Program-made: the position numbers and the translations under genes
NCBI RefSeq assembly: GCF_020026305.1
Contig: NZ_CP075691.1
Coordinates: forward strand, 6,696,001 to 6,760,000
Length of the DNA stretch: 64,000 bases
Direction of reading: 5' to 3'
Origin: Streptomyces sp. 135
GTDB lineage: Bacteria; Actinomycetota; Actinomycetes; Streptomycetales; Streptomycetaceae
Part shown: positions 50,713 through 58,616 of the stretch, in pieces
Position numbering within the stretch: position 1 is the stretch's first letter
How the letters are laid out: every line of letters starts with the position of its first letter
The notes under the pieces: generated by a model
Database searches by the model: none
What the model saw: only the letters and a program-made list of their open reading frames with translations
What the model was told of the DNA's origin: nothing

Positions 50713-52023
50713 TCACCGCCCCAGCAGGACGCGGCGGGTGGCGTGCAGCAGCCGGGCGACGGGCCGCCGGGACAGCGGCGCCGGGCCCGAGCGCTCCAGC
50801 CACCAGTCGCCCAGCCGCCGCCGCGCCTCGGCGTCGGCATCGGCGTCGGCACTCACGGGCTGCCCCGCGAGCAGCAGGTGCCCGGCGAAGGCCAGCGCGT
50901 CCTGGCGGTAGCCGCCCGTCATGGGCCGGGCCCTGGCGTAGTCGAGGAAGGCGGAACGGTACGCCGCGCCGAGGATGTCCGGCAGCTCGGGCGCGACCTT
51001 CGCGACCACGTCGGCCCGCTTGGCGGCCAGCGCGCGACTCTGCACCTTCAGGCGCGCGTGGTCGAAGCCCTCGGGCGCCGGGGTGCCGGCGACGAGCGCG
51101 GAGAGCAGGGCGGCCTGGGCGACGGCGGTGCGCTGCCGGGCGGCGGCGGGGGCCGGCGGAACCGGTGCGCGAGTGCCCGGCGGATCCGCGGGCAGCTCGC
51201 CCGAGGCCTTCACCGTGGCCCGTATCGCGTCCAGCTCCCGCTCCAGCTCGGCCGGTCCGGGGAAGTTCTCGTCCCGCTCCAGGAGCACGCCCGGCGGCGT
51301 CACCCGCGAGGCGAGACCGGCCAGGATCGCCAGGACCGGCTCGGGCACGGGGTGCGCGTGGCTGTCGTGCCAGACGCCGTCCCGCTCGAAGCCGCCCGCG
51401 ACATGGACGTACGCGATGGCCTCGACCGGCAGCTCGTCGAGCGCCTCGGCCGGGTCCTCGCCGCGGTTGACGTGGTTGGTGTGGAGATTGGCGACGTCGA
51501 TGAGGAGACGTACGCCGGTCCGCTCGACCAGCTCGTACAGGAACTGCCCCTCCGTCATCTCCTCGCCCGGCCAGGAGATCAGCGCCGCGATGTTCTCCAC
51601 GGCGAGCGGCACGGGCAGCGCGTCCTGCGCGATACGGATGTTCTCGCAGAGCACGTCGAGCGCGTCACGGGTGCGCGGCACCGGCAGCAGATGCCCGGCC
51701 TCCAGGGGCTGCGTGGCGGTCAGGTCGCCCCCGCCGCGCACGAACGCGATGTGCTCGCTGACCAGCGGCGAGTCCAGGGCCACCGCCCGCTCGGCGAGCG
51801 CGGCCAGGCGCCCCTCGTCGGGGCGGTCCGCGCCGCCGAGCCCCAGCGAGACGCCGTGCGGCACGACGCTCACGCCGCGCTCGCGCAGCCGCACCAGCGA
51901 GTCGGGCAGATGCCCCGGGCAGACGTTCTCCGCGACGGCCTCCACCCAGTCGATGCCCGGCATCGCCTCCACGGCGTCCGCGATCTCGGGCCGCCAGCCG
52001 ATGCCCGTGCCAAGTCGCCGCAT
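50713..52023 (-). CDS. DUF692 multinuclear iron oxidase (MNIO) fused to a helical partner domain
   Basis: 436 residues from ATG 52023. Residues 1-280 are a TIM-barrel DUF692 domain with the expected metal ligands: His56 (VVPHGVSLGLGG), His91 (VSEHIAF), Glu143 (AVENIAAL), Asp176-Asn179 (LIDVANL), His181 or His184, His207 (AYVHVAGGF), Asp220, His222 and His224 (HDSHAHP), and Glu249. The family (MbnB, TglH, ChrH) oxidises Cys or other residues of ribosomal peptides with iron and oxygen. Residues about 295-436 are a helical domain (VAQAALLSALVAG, PDILGAAYRSAFLDYARARPM) resembling the separate partner proteins of MNIOs, here fused to the enzyme. Direct neighbours are the Cys-tailed membrane protein and DUF4142 proteins. 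Confidence 0.88.
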   Translation of the reverse strand: MRRLGTGIGWRPEIADAVEAMPGIDWVEAVAENVCPGHLPDSLVRLRERGVSVVPHGVSLGLGGADRPDEGRLAALAERAVALDSPLVSEHIAFVRGGGDLTATQPLEAGHLLPVPRTRDALDVLCENIRIAQDALPVPLAVENIAALISWPGEEMTEGQFLYELVERTGVRLLIDVANLHTNHVNRGEDPAEALDELPVEAIAYVHVAGGFERDGVWHDSHAHPVPEPVLAILAGLASRVTPPGVLLERDENFPGPAELERELDAIRATVKASGELPADPPGTRAPVPPAPAAARQRTAVAQAALLSALVAGTPAPEGFDHARLKVQSRALAAKRADVVAKVAPELPDILGAAYRSAFLDYARARPMTGGYRQDALAFAGHLLLAGQPVSADADADAEARRRLGDWWLERSGPAPLSRRPVARLLHATRRVLLGR

Positions 52024-52129
52024 GTCGCTCCCCCTGGTCGTCCCCCTGGAGCCCCGTCCCCCGGTCCCCCGTCCCCAGCACTTTCACCCGGGCGGCACCG
52101 GCCGAACCCTCACAGGGAGACGTTCAGAG

Positions 52130-52897
52130 CTACATTTGAGGTTCCGGCCGACCGGTGTTGACCTGGCCCGGTGGCGCCGGCGAGGGCCGGGACGTGGTGG
52201 ACACCTCGCCGCGGGGCCCGGCGGGAACCGGCTCGCGGGGCGTGGTGCCCGAGGGCGGGGGAGGCCCGGTGGGCACGGCGGTGGCGTTCGACGCGGCGCC
52301 GTTCGCGATCCCGTCGAAGTCGACGAGCCCGGTGGCCTCCAGCATCGTGATGTGGTCCAGGACGGTCTGGTTGGCGTCGGTGGCGAGCTGCCGGATCAGG
52401 GTGTTGCGGGTGGTGTCGCGCACCTGGGCGATCACGCTGAAGACCTTGCCGTGCGCGACGCGCAGCAGGTTCGCGAACTTCCGCTGATACGTCTCGCCGC
52501 TCGCCTCGGTCAACTCCTTGAGCCAGCCCTGCTGTTGCTCCGTCGGCTGGTTGGGCAGCTCCACGCCGAGCCGCGCGGCGACGCCCCGCACCCGCTGGTC
52601 GAGGTCGGTGTGGCCGACGATGAGATGGTCACCCGCCTCCTTGATCGCCTCGGTGGGCGCGCGCTCCATGGCCTGCTGCCCCGCGGGTATCTCCCAGAGC
52701 CCGGCGAGCCGCACCTTCACCAGCAGGTCACGGTCGGCGGCCGAGAGCGGCCCCCACTGGGTGGCCACGGTCCCGGCGGCCAGCTCGGCGGGTCCGGTGC
52801 CGGAGCGGTCGGCGTACGACCACACGGGGAACGCGATCGCGCCCAGTGTGGCGACGAGTGCCGCGATGATCAGAGCCGTGCCGTTGACGCGCCGCAA
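52130..52897 (-). CDS. DUF4142 exported protein, first gene of MNIO cluster
   Basis: 255 residues. Signal-anchor MRRVNGTALIIAALVATLGA, then LSAADRDLLVKVRLAGLWEIPAG, AIKEAGDHLIVGHTDLDQRVRGVAARLGV and LLRVAHGKVFSVIAQVRDTTRN, the DUF4142 helical bundle with conserved His residues, and a Pro/Gly-rich tail. About half of the residues match the paralogue at 48681-49490, so they are recent duplicates within the cluster. It is the promoter-proximal gene of the minus-strand unit; a hairpin at 53004-53036 insulates it from the Pth2 gene. Confidence 0.85.
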   Translation of the reverse strand: MRRVNGTALIIAALVATLGAIAFPVWSYADRSGTGPAELAAGTVATQWGPLSAADRDLLVKVRLAGLWEIPAGQQAMERAPTEAIKEAGDHLIVGHTDLDQRVRGVAARLGVELPNQPTEQQQGWLKELTEASGETYQRKFANLLRVAHGKVFSVIAQVRDTTRNTLIRQLATDANQTVLDHITMLEATGLVDFDGIANGAASNATAVPTGPPPPSGTTPREPVPAGPRGEVSTTSRPSPAPPGQVNTGRPEPQM

Positions 52898-53003
52898 GGT
52901 GCCTCCCGTGGTGCTCCGTGTCGCCGGTGGTACCGGGGAGTACGGAAGATACGGGCGGGGCGTTCAACGGCGCGAGAGGTTGACCGATTTGGACGCGGGC
53001 GCT

Positions 53004-53036
53004 CGGTGGCGGCACACCCCGGGCGTACCGCCACCG
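53004..53036 (-). terminator. Hairpin after Pth2 gene
   Basis: CGGTGGCGG (53004-53012) pairs with CCGCCACCG (53028-53036), directly after the reverse-strand stop at 53038. Confidence 0.7.
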
Positions 53037-53037
53037 G

Positions 53038-53802
53038 TCACGGCCGGGCCCGGCGCAGGGCCGGGTGGTCGGCGACCACCGTGCAGGACCCCGGCGCGAT
53101 CTCCGTGAAGCCCGCGTCACGGACCACCGGCAGGCCGCTCGCGGTGAGTTCGCGCCAGTGGGCGGGGCCGGGCGTGCGCACGGAGAGCGGGAAACCGGCG
53201 TCGCGCCAGGCGGTGCGGTCCTCGGCCGACAGCTCCCACCAGGCCAGTTGGGCGCCGTGGCCCGCCTGGGCCATGGCCTTGCCCGCCGACATCGCGACGT
53301 CGGGGCTCATCCACAGGACGGGGTGCGTCGGGTCGGCGCCGGCCGGGGGCTCCGGGTCGTCCAGGTCCGTGCCGGAGACCTGGAGGCGGGCCAGGTCCTT
53401 GGGCCAGCCGTCCAGCGGCACCGGCGGGAAGACGCGGACCTCCGCCGACTTGCCGGTGACCGTGATGCCGGGCAGCGCCTCGGCCCTGCGCCACTCGGCG
53501 CCGCGCGCCCGGCGCACCACCTTGCGGATGCGGGCGTCCTGCCAGTCGCGCATCGCCCGCGCCCACTCGCCGTCCCCGGTGGAGCGCTCGTCGCCAAGGA
53601 TCACGAGGACCGCGCGGGCGGCGGTCTCCAGGGCGTCCGTGCGGGCCGGGAGAGCGGCGCGCTCGATGCGGGCGACGAGGGGCAGCACGAACTGCGGGGC
53701 CTCGTCACGCGCGGTGCTCGCGTGACGGAAGGGGCTGTCGGGGGCGTCGGAGGTGCCCGGGGTGCCGGAAGCGGGGGTGGTGGTCGTCTCGTCGCTGCTC
53801 AC
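53038..53802 (-). CDS. Peptidyl-tRNA hydrolase 2 (Pth2)-like protein
   Basis: 254 residues. The C-terminal half carries MSAGKAMAQAGHGAQLAWWE, the Pth2 signature in which Lys and the GHG region form the active site, followed by GLPVVRDAGFTEIAPGSCTV, the conserved end of the fold. The N-terminal half is an actinobacterial extension (EAPQFVLPLVARIERAALP, RAVLVILGDE, MRDWQDARIRKVVRRARG) which is missing from archaeal Pth2. It would release peptidyl-tRNA from stalled translation, in parallel with the canonical Pth. The GTG start at 53802 is uncertain by a few residues. Confidence 0.8.
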   Translation of the reverse strand: MSSDETTTTPASGTPGTSDAPDSPFRHASTARDEAPQFVLPLVARIERAALPARTDALETAARAVLVILGDERSTGDGEWARAMRDWQDARIRKVVRRARGAEWRRAEALPGITVTGKSAEVRVFPPVPLDGWPKDLARLQVSGTDLDDPEPPAGADPTHPVLWMSPDVAMSAGKAMAQAGHGAQLAWWELSAEDRTAWRDAGFPLSVRTPGPAHWRELTASGLPVVRDAGFTEIAPGSCTVVADHPALRRARP

Positions 53803-53885
53803 GGGGCAAGTCTGCCAGGCGGGCGGCGCCGCCCGGCCGGGGCTCCGGGCGCTCCCCGGGGAGCCCGTGCGCGAGGATGGCCCGC

Positions 53886-54878
53886 ATGGAACGTGATCTC
53901 GCGGTGCGGCTCGGCGGGGTGGGCCGGCGCTATGGCGTGCGGGGCCCGTGGGTGCTGCGCGGCGTCGACCTCGGCATCGGCGCGGGCACGCTGGTACGCG
54001 TGGAAGGCGCCAACGGCAGTGGGAAGTCGACCCTGTTGAGGATCCTCGCCGGTATCGACGCCCCCTCGGAGGGGCGGGTGAGCGGACGTCCGCGCACGGC
54101 GTTCGTACCGGAACGCTTCCCCGCCGCGATGCCGTTCACCGCGCTCGGCTACCTCACGCACATGGCCCGCGTGCACGGCCTCGCGCGGGGCGCGGCGGAG
54201 CGGAGCGCGGAGCAGTGGCTGGAGCGCTTCGGCGCGGGCGGCTTCCTGCGGACGCCCCTCTCGCACCTGTCCAAGGGCAGCAGCCAGAAGGTCGCCGTGG
54301 CCCAGGCCCTGGTGGCAGCCCCCGACCTGCTGGTGCTCGACGAGGCGTGGACCGGCCTGGACACCGCCGCCCGCGCGGAACTGGACCGCGCGGTGGCCGA
54401 GCGCACGGCCGCGGGCGGCTCCGTCGTCTTCGTCGACCACGACCCGCGCCGCCTCGCGGGTGCGGTCGAGGAGGCGTACGCGGTGGACGGGACGGCGGTG
54501 AAACGACGTACGCCCGGCGGGACGGCACCAACGGCCGGGGACCGGGAGTCCGCGATGCGGCGCGGCCCCACGGTCGTCATCGTCACGCGCGGCCCGCACG
54601 GCGCGGAGCTGCCGGGGCCGGTCGCCGCGGTGGCGGTGGAGACGACGGCCGACGCGCACGCCCAGGCTTCTTCGTACGAGGGGGCTTCGTACGAGGCGAC
54701 TGACGCTCCGGCGGCCGGGAGGATCACGCGGCTCATGGTCCCGGAGAGCCACTCGGACCTCGTCCTGCGGGAACTGCTGACGGCGCGGCCGCCCTGGCAC
54801 GTGGTGACGGTGGAACGCGCGCCGGTGGTCCCCGGCCCGGCCCCGGCCCCTGAGGCTGACGGGCGGGCCCACCGATGA
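53886..54878 (+). CDS. ABC transporter ATP-binding protein
   Basis: About 330 residues; ATG 53886 has GAGG nine bases upstream, while ATG 53877 would overlap it. Walker A EGANGSGKSTLL, signature LSKGSSQKVA (the usual LSGGQ is changed to LSKGS), Walker B LLVLDEAWTGLD, with Glu kept, and the switch His in FVDHDPRR. After about residue 210 there is a C-terminal extension (GPTVVIVTRGPHGAELPG ... HSDLVLRELLTARPPWHVV) which is unusual for the family. It overlaps by four bases with the membrane-protein gene at 54875, so the two make an exporter or flippase-like transporter of unknown substrate. Confidence 0.85.
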   Translation: MERDLAVRLGGVGRRYGVRGPWVLRGVDLGIGAGTLVRVEGANGSGKSTLLRILAGIDAPSEGRVSGRPRTAFVPERFPAAMPFTALGYLTHMARVHGLARGAAERSAEQWLERFGAGGFLRTPLSHLSKGSSQKVAVAQALVAAPDLLVLDEAWTGLDTAARAELDRAVAERTAAGGSVVFVDHDPRRLAGAVEEAYAVDGTAVKRRTPGGTAPTAGDRESAMRRGPTVVIVTRGPHGAELPGPVAAVAVETTADAHAQASSYEGASYEATDAPAAGRITRLMVPESHSDLVLRELLTARPPWHVVTVERAPVVPGPAPAPEADGRAHR

Positions 54879-55542
54879 GCGCCCTCCTCCACTACCAACT
54901 CGCCCTGCTGGCCCGGTCGCAGCGGTGGCTGGCTCCGGTGATCCTGTACGCCGTCTTCCTCGCCGTCGGCGTCCAGGGCGGGCAGCCCATCCTGGACTCG
55001 CTCGCGTACGCCGCCGCGGCGCTGCTGCCGGTGGCCGCCTGGCTGGTGCGGATCTGCGTGAGCAACGAACCGCCCGCGGCGCGCACGTGCTCCGCCGCCG
55101 CGGCCGGGCCCGCGCGGGCCCACCTCGCCGCGCTGCTGGCCGCGTTCCTCGCGGCGGCCGCGCTCGGGTCCTCGCGGTGCTCGTCGTGACGGTGATCAGC
55201 GACGCGGGGAGCACCAACGGACGGCTGCCGGTGGCGCGCCTGGCCGCGGGCGCCGCCGGGCTGCTGGCGATGCTGGTCAGCGCGTCGCTCGGGACCGCCG
55301 TCGGGGCGCTCACCGCGTGGCCGCTGCTGCGCTCGGCGGGCAAGGCGGTGCCGGCGATGCTGCTCGGCGCGCTGTTCCTGCTGGTCACCACCGGTTCCCC
55401 GGCCCAGATGGTGCTGACCGCTCTGACCACGGGCTCGCGGGAGGGGGTCGTACCGTGGCCGCTGGGCGCGTCCGCCGGGGCGTTCGCCGTGGCGGTGGCG
55501 GCGGTGTGGACGGCCTGCGCGCTCACGTCGCGGCGGTCCTGA
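54875..55542 (+). pseudogene. ABC transporter membrane subunit, one-base frameshift near 55167
   Basis: ATG 54875 gives a hydrophobic protein (HYQLALLARSQRWLAPVILYAVFLAVG, LDSLAYAAAALLPVAAWLV) that reads to FLAAAALGSS and then meets an early stop at 55189. In the adjacent frame the membrane protein continues as VLAVLVVTVISDAGSTNGRLP, LLAMLVSASLGTAVGALTAWPLL, AVPAMLLGALFLLVTTGSP and ends at 55542. The total of 668 bases is one short of whole codons, so one missing base in the run GCGCTCGGGTCC explains it. Corrected length about 222 residues with six helices. It is the likely partner of the ATPase upstream. Confidence 0.8.
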
Positions 55543-55619
55543 CGGCGCTTGGCAGGGCCTGGCAGGGGCGGGCGCGGGCCGGGCCCCAGCGCGAGGCTCG
55601 GCACGTGCGGCCGGTCCGC

Positions 55620-55838
55620 TCAGCCCGAGCACATCGTGCGCTCGGCCTCCTGCCACTCGCAGACGGGGCAGAGCGTGCTGCCCTTGTGGGACTCGGGGTA
55701 CTCGGTGGGGGACTGGCACAGCACACAGACGGCGAAGGGGCCGTCCGCCGGGCTCGTACTCGTGCTCGCCCCCGCCGTGCTCGTGCTCGCCCCCGCCGTG
55801 CTCGTGCTCGTCCCCGCGCAGTAGTCGTCGTCTGCCAT
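55620..55838 (-). CDS. Small zinc-ribbon protein with Ser/Thr repeat N-terminus
   Basis: 72 residues. The C-terminal half FAVCVLCQSPTEYPESHKGS and TLCPVCEWQEAERTMCSG carries CxxC-x22-CxxC, a small zinc ribbon conserved as a short protein in Streptomyces (from memory). The N-terminal part is GTSTSTAGASTSTAGASTST, produced by a 21-base DNA unit (CTCGTGCTCGCCCCCGCCGT plus G) repeated about three times at 55757-55815, so its length is probably variable between strains. Function unknown. Confidence 0.7.
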   Translation of the reverse strand: MADDDYCAGTSTSTAGASTSTAGASTSTSPADGPFAVCVLCQSPTEYPESHKGSTLCPVCEWQEAERTMCSG

Positions 55839-55848
55839 ACGGTCCAGC

Positions 55849-56695
55849 CTAGCTCCGCGCCCCGGACGCCCGCTTCGGCCCGATCTGCTCCGACACCTTC
55901 ACGAACCGGAAGCCGCGCTCACGCAGCTTCGGGATGATTGTCCGCAGCGCGCGCTCCGTCGTCGGGGCGGCGCTGCGCGTGCAGTGCATGACGACGACCG
56001 ATCCCGGCCGCACTCCGTCGAGCACCTGTCGGGCCACCGCGTCGGCGTCCGTCGCGAAGGCGTCGCCGCTCACCACGTCCCACTGCACGGCGGTGACGCC
56101 GCCGGGCGCGAGCGTGCGCAGGGACCGCTCGTCGTAACAGCCCCCGGGAAAGCGGAAGTACGGCATCGGACGCTCGACGCCCGCCTTGCGGAGGGCGTCG
56201 AAGGCGCGGTCCACGTCGGCGCGCATCCGCTCCGGCGGCACGGTCGGCAGGCCGTAGCAGTCGCGGGTGAAGGCGTGGTGGCTGTACGAGTGGTTGGCCA
56301 CCTCGAAGAGCGGGTCCCGGCCGATGGCCTTGGCCTGGTCGGGATACTCCTCGGCCCAGCGGCCCGTCATGAAGAAGGTCGCGGGCACCTTCAGCCGGCG
56401 CAGCGTCGCCACCAGCTCGGGATGGTCGAACCGCTCGCCCGCCGCCGCGCGCGCTCCTTGGTTCGCGGTCATGTCGGCGTCGAAGGTGAGCGCGACGGTA
56501 CGGCCCTCGGTGCGGGACCCGTGGGCGAACACCGGGGTGAGTCCGGCGGGGCCGGGCGCGAGCGTGGGCGGGGCGGACGCCGCGGGTAAGCCGTAAGCCG
56601 GGTGTCGCGGGGTCGCCGGACGAGCAGCCGGCGAGGACGGTGGTCAGGGCGCCGAGGGCGCAGAGCGCGGCGCGTCTCCGTGCGGAAGTGATCAC
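55849..56695 (-). pseudogene. Polysaccharide deacetylase lipoprotein, frameshifted near 56600
   Basis: NodB-homology carbohydrate esterase (family CE4). The N-terminus from GTG 56695 is a lipoprotein signal (RRRAALCALGALTTVLAGCSSG). The catalytic domain is in another frame: TVALTFDADMT (Asp-Asp motif changed to Asp-Ala-Asp), VANHSYSHHAFTRDCY (His-x-x-x-His metal site), PYFRFPGGCYDERSL, WDVVSGDAF and VVVMHC. The link between them, near CCCCGCGACACCCGG at about 56600, is off by one base; the corrected linker PAYGLPAASAPPTLAPGP looks natural. A shorter intact reading runs from GTG 56532. It would deacetylate peptidoglycan or another surface polymer. Confidence 0.8.
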
Positions 56696-56773
56696 GCGGC
56701 GACGATATATGCGCAAATGCGACAAATGGGGTTATCGGTCCGCGAGGTGCGGCGCGACCACCCGTCTGCCCCC

Positions 56774-56843
56774 ATTCTGAAGCACTCGCTTCAGAATGTG
56801 CTAGCGTCCTGACCCGCCGATTCTGAAGCACTCGCTCCAAAAA
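56774..56843. promoter_or_regulatory. Tandem operators upstream of the MFS gene
   Basis: ATTCTGAAGC-ACTC-GCTTCAGAAT (56774-56797) is a perfect 10-base inverted repeat. Forty-six bases on, the left arm and spacer recur exactly (56820-56833), followed by a degenerate right arm (GCTCCAAAAA). This is a typical TetR- or MarR-type operator pair in the promoter of an exporter gene starting at 56912. The sequence between the two sites (GTGCTAGCGT) may be the -10 region. Confidence 0.6.
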
Positions 56844-56911
56844 ACCGTCGGCCCCTCCCTTCCCCCGTCCATCCCGGATCCCGACTCCCGAATCACGATC
56901 GGAGGACCCCC

Positions 56912-58021
56912 ATGCCACCTGCGGTGTACATAGTGGGGCTCGGCATCTTCACCCAAGGAACCTCGGAGTTCATGCTGTCCGGCCTGCTGCTGGGCATGGC
57001 CGACGACTTGGGGGTGTCGATCCCGGACGCGGGCCTGCTCATCTCGGCCTTCGCGATCGGCATGGTCGTCGGCGCGCCGCTGCTCGCCATCGCCACCCTC
57101 AGCTGGCCCCGCCGCACGGCGCTCGTCTCGCTCCAGGCCGCCTTCGTCGTGGCGCACGTGGTCGGCGCCCTCGCGCCCGGCCACGCGGTGCTGTTCGTCT
57201 CACGCGTCGTCAGCGCCCTCGCGTACGCCGGTTACTGGGCCGTCGCCGTGGCCGCGGCGGTCGCGCTCGTCCCGGCGGCGGCCAAGGCGCGGGCGGTCGC
57301 CGTGGTGGCGGGCGGACTGACGCTCGCCACGATCGTCGGCGTCCCCGCCGGCACGGTGCTGAGTCAGTACTCCAGCTGGCGCGCCGCGTTCTGGGCGGTG
57401 GCCGCGGCCACCGGGGTGAGCCTCGTCTGCACGCTGCTCGTGGTCCCCGGCGGCCGCCCCGAGGGCGAGCGGCCCTCGGTCAGGGCCGAGCTGCGGGGCA
57501 TGGCCCGGCCGCAACTGTGGCTCTCGTACGCCGTCACGGCCTTCGCCTTCGGGGCGGTCATCGTCACCTTCAGCTATCTGGCGGCGCTCCTGACCGAGGT
57601 CAGCGGGGTCCCGGAAGGGTGGGTGCCGGTGATCCTCGCCCTGTTCGGCGTCGGCGGCCTCGCGGGCATCGTGATCGGCGGACGCACCGGCCAGACGCGG
57701 CCCCTCGGCACGCTGGGCCTCGGGCTCGGCGCCCTCGCCGTGTTCTCCGCGCTGCTCGCCCTGACCGCGCAGGTGACGGCCGTGGTGGTCGTGCTGGTCG
57801 CGTTCAACGTCGGCAACACCGTGGCCCCGCTGCTCGGCGGCCTGACCATCGACGCCGGATACGGCTACGCCTCGGTGGCCTGGGTCGGCTCGGGCCTGGC
57901 CGTGGCGGGAGCGGCCGGCGTGCTGTGGGCGGCGCACCTCCAGCGCTCGGAGCCGAGACGGGCGGGGACGCAGGCGCGTACGACCGTGATCTCCCCCGAG
58001 CCGGCCAAGGCGAGGCCGTGA
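56912..58021 (+). CDS. MFS transporter, Cmx/AraJ (DHA1) type
   Basis: 369-residue major-facilitator protein from ATG 56912 behind GGAGG. About 11-12 helices. The first helix bears VGLGIFTQGTSEFMLSGLL, the typical start of chloramphenicol/arabinose efflux-like (Cmx, AraJ) transporters. ISAFAIGMVVGAPLLAIATLSWPRR is motif A, and TLATIVGVPAGTVLSQYSSWRAAFW is the motif C-like antiporter region of helix 5. It probably exports small drugs or metabolites. The duplicated inverted-repeat operator upstream indicates control by a local repressor, whose gene is not certain: the TetR gene at 58617 has a different palindrome in front of it. Confidence 0.87.
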   Translation: MPPAVYIVGLGIFTQGTSEFMLSGLLLGMADDLGVSIPDAGLLISAFAIGMVVGAPLLAIATLSWPRRTALVSLQAAFVVAHVVGALAPGHAVLFVSRVVSALAYAGYWAVAVAAAVALVPAAAKARAVAVVAGGLTLATIVGVPAGTVLSQYSSWRAAFWAVAAATGVSLVCTLLVVPGGRPEGERPSVRAELRGMARPQLWLSYAVTAFAFGAVIVTFSYLAALLTEVSGVPEGWVPVILALFGVGGLAGIVIGGRTGQTRPLGTLGLGLGALAVFSALLALTAQVTAVVVVLVAFNVGNTVAPLLGGLTIDAGYGYASVAWVGSGLAVAGAAGVLWAAHLQRSEPRRAGTQARTTVISPEPAKARP

Positions 58022-58109
58022 GCATCGGCGCGCGGCGGTAGCCGCTCGTGAAGCCCCCGTGCCCCATCCCCAGGAAGCCCCCCCCGCGGCCCGCGCTCAG
58101 GAGACCCCC

Positions 58110-58568
58110 ATGACCCGCCCCCAGGAAACCCGTGAAACCGGCGCCCAGGAGACCCCCGTGACCCCCGCCCAGCAAACCCCCGCCACCCGCATCAGGGTGA
58201 CCGCCGACCCCGACTGGTACGAACCGGCCGGCATCTCGCTCGGGATCCGCGTCGGTGGCCTCGTCTTCACCTCGGGGCAGGTGCCGATCGACGCGTACGG
58301 TGTCACCGTCGGTGTCGGCCACTTCGAGGCGCAGGCCCGGCAGGCGCTTGCCAATCTCGCCACCGTGCTCGCCCACGGGGGCTCCGGTCTCGACCGGCTG
58401 GTCAAGCTCACCGTGTTCGTCACCGACATGGCCCACCAGGACGTCTTCGCCGAACTGCGCGCGGAGCACTACGCCGCGCCGTTCCCCGCCGAGTCCTTCG
58501 TCCAGGTCGCCGCGCTCGCCGACCCCGAGTGGCTGATCGAGATCGAGGCGATCGGCGCCGTCGGGTGA
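58110..58568 (+). CDS. RidA family (YjgF/YER057c/UK114) protein
   Basis: RidA proteins hydrolyse reactive enamine/imine intermediates or related substrates. The core reads YEPAGISLGIRVGGLVFTSGQVPID, QARQALANLATVLAHGGSGLDRLVKLTVFVTDM, FPAESFVQVAALADPEWLIEIEAIG. The Arg of RidA proper, usually in R-S-x-V near the end, is replaced by ESFVQV, so it belongs to another subfamily. The start is ambiguous: ATG 58110 and GTG 58158 both follow the same CCAGGAGACCCCC, a duplicated ribosome site plus start, 48 bases apart. The shorter form (136 residues) fits the family better. It lies between the exporter and a TetR gene. Confidence 0.82.
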   Translation: MTRPQETRETGAQETPVTPAQQTPATRIRVTADPDWYEPAGISLGIRVGGLVFTSGQVPIDAYGVTVGVGHFEAQARQALANLATVLAHGGSGLDRLVKLTVFVTDMAHQDVFAELRAEHYAAPFPAESFVQVAALADPEWLIEIEAIGAVG

Positions 58569-58588
58569 GGGGCGCGAGTTTTGTGAGC

Positions 58589-58602
58589 ACGTTCCAAAAC
58601 GT
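58589..58602. promoter_or_regulatory. Operator candidate upstream of tetR
   Basis: ACGTT-CCAA-AACGT is a perfect 14-base inverted repeat ending 15 bases before the TetR ATG, right where an autorepressor would sit. Confidence 0.5.
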
Positions 58603-58616
58603 CTACTGTGGGGGCC

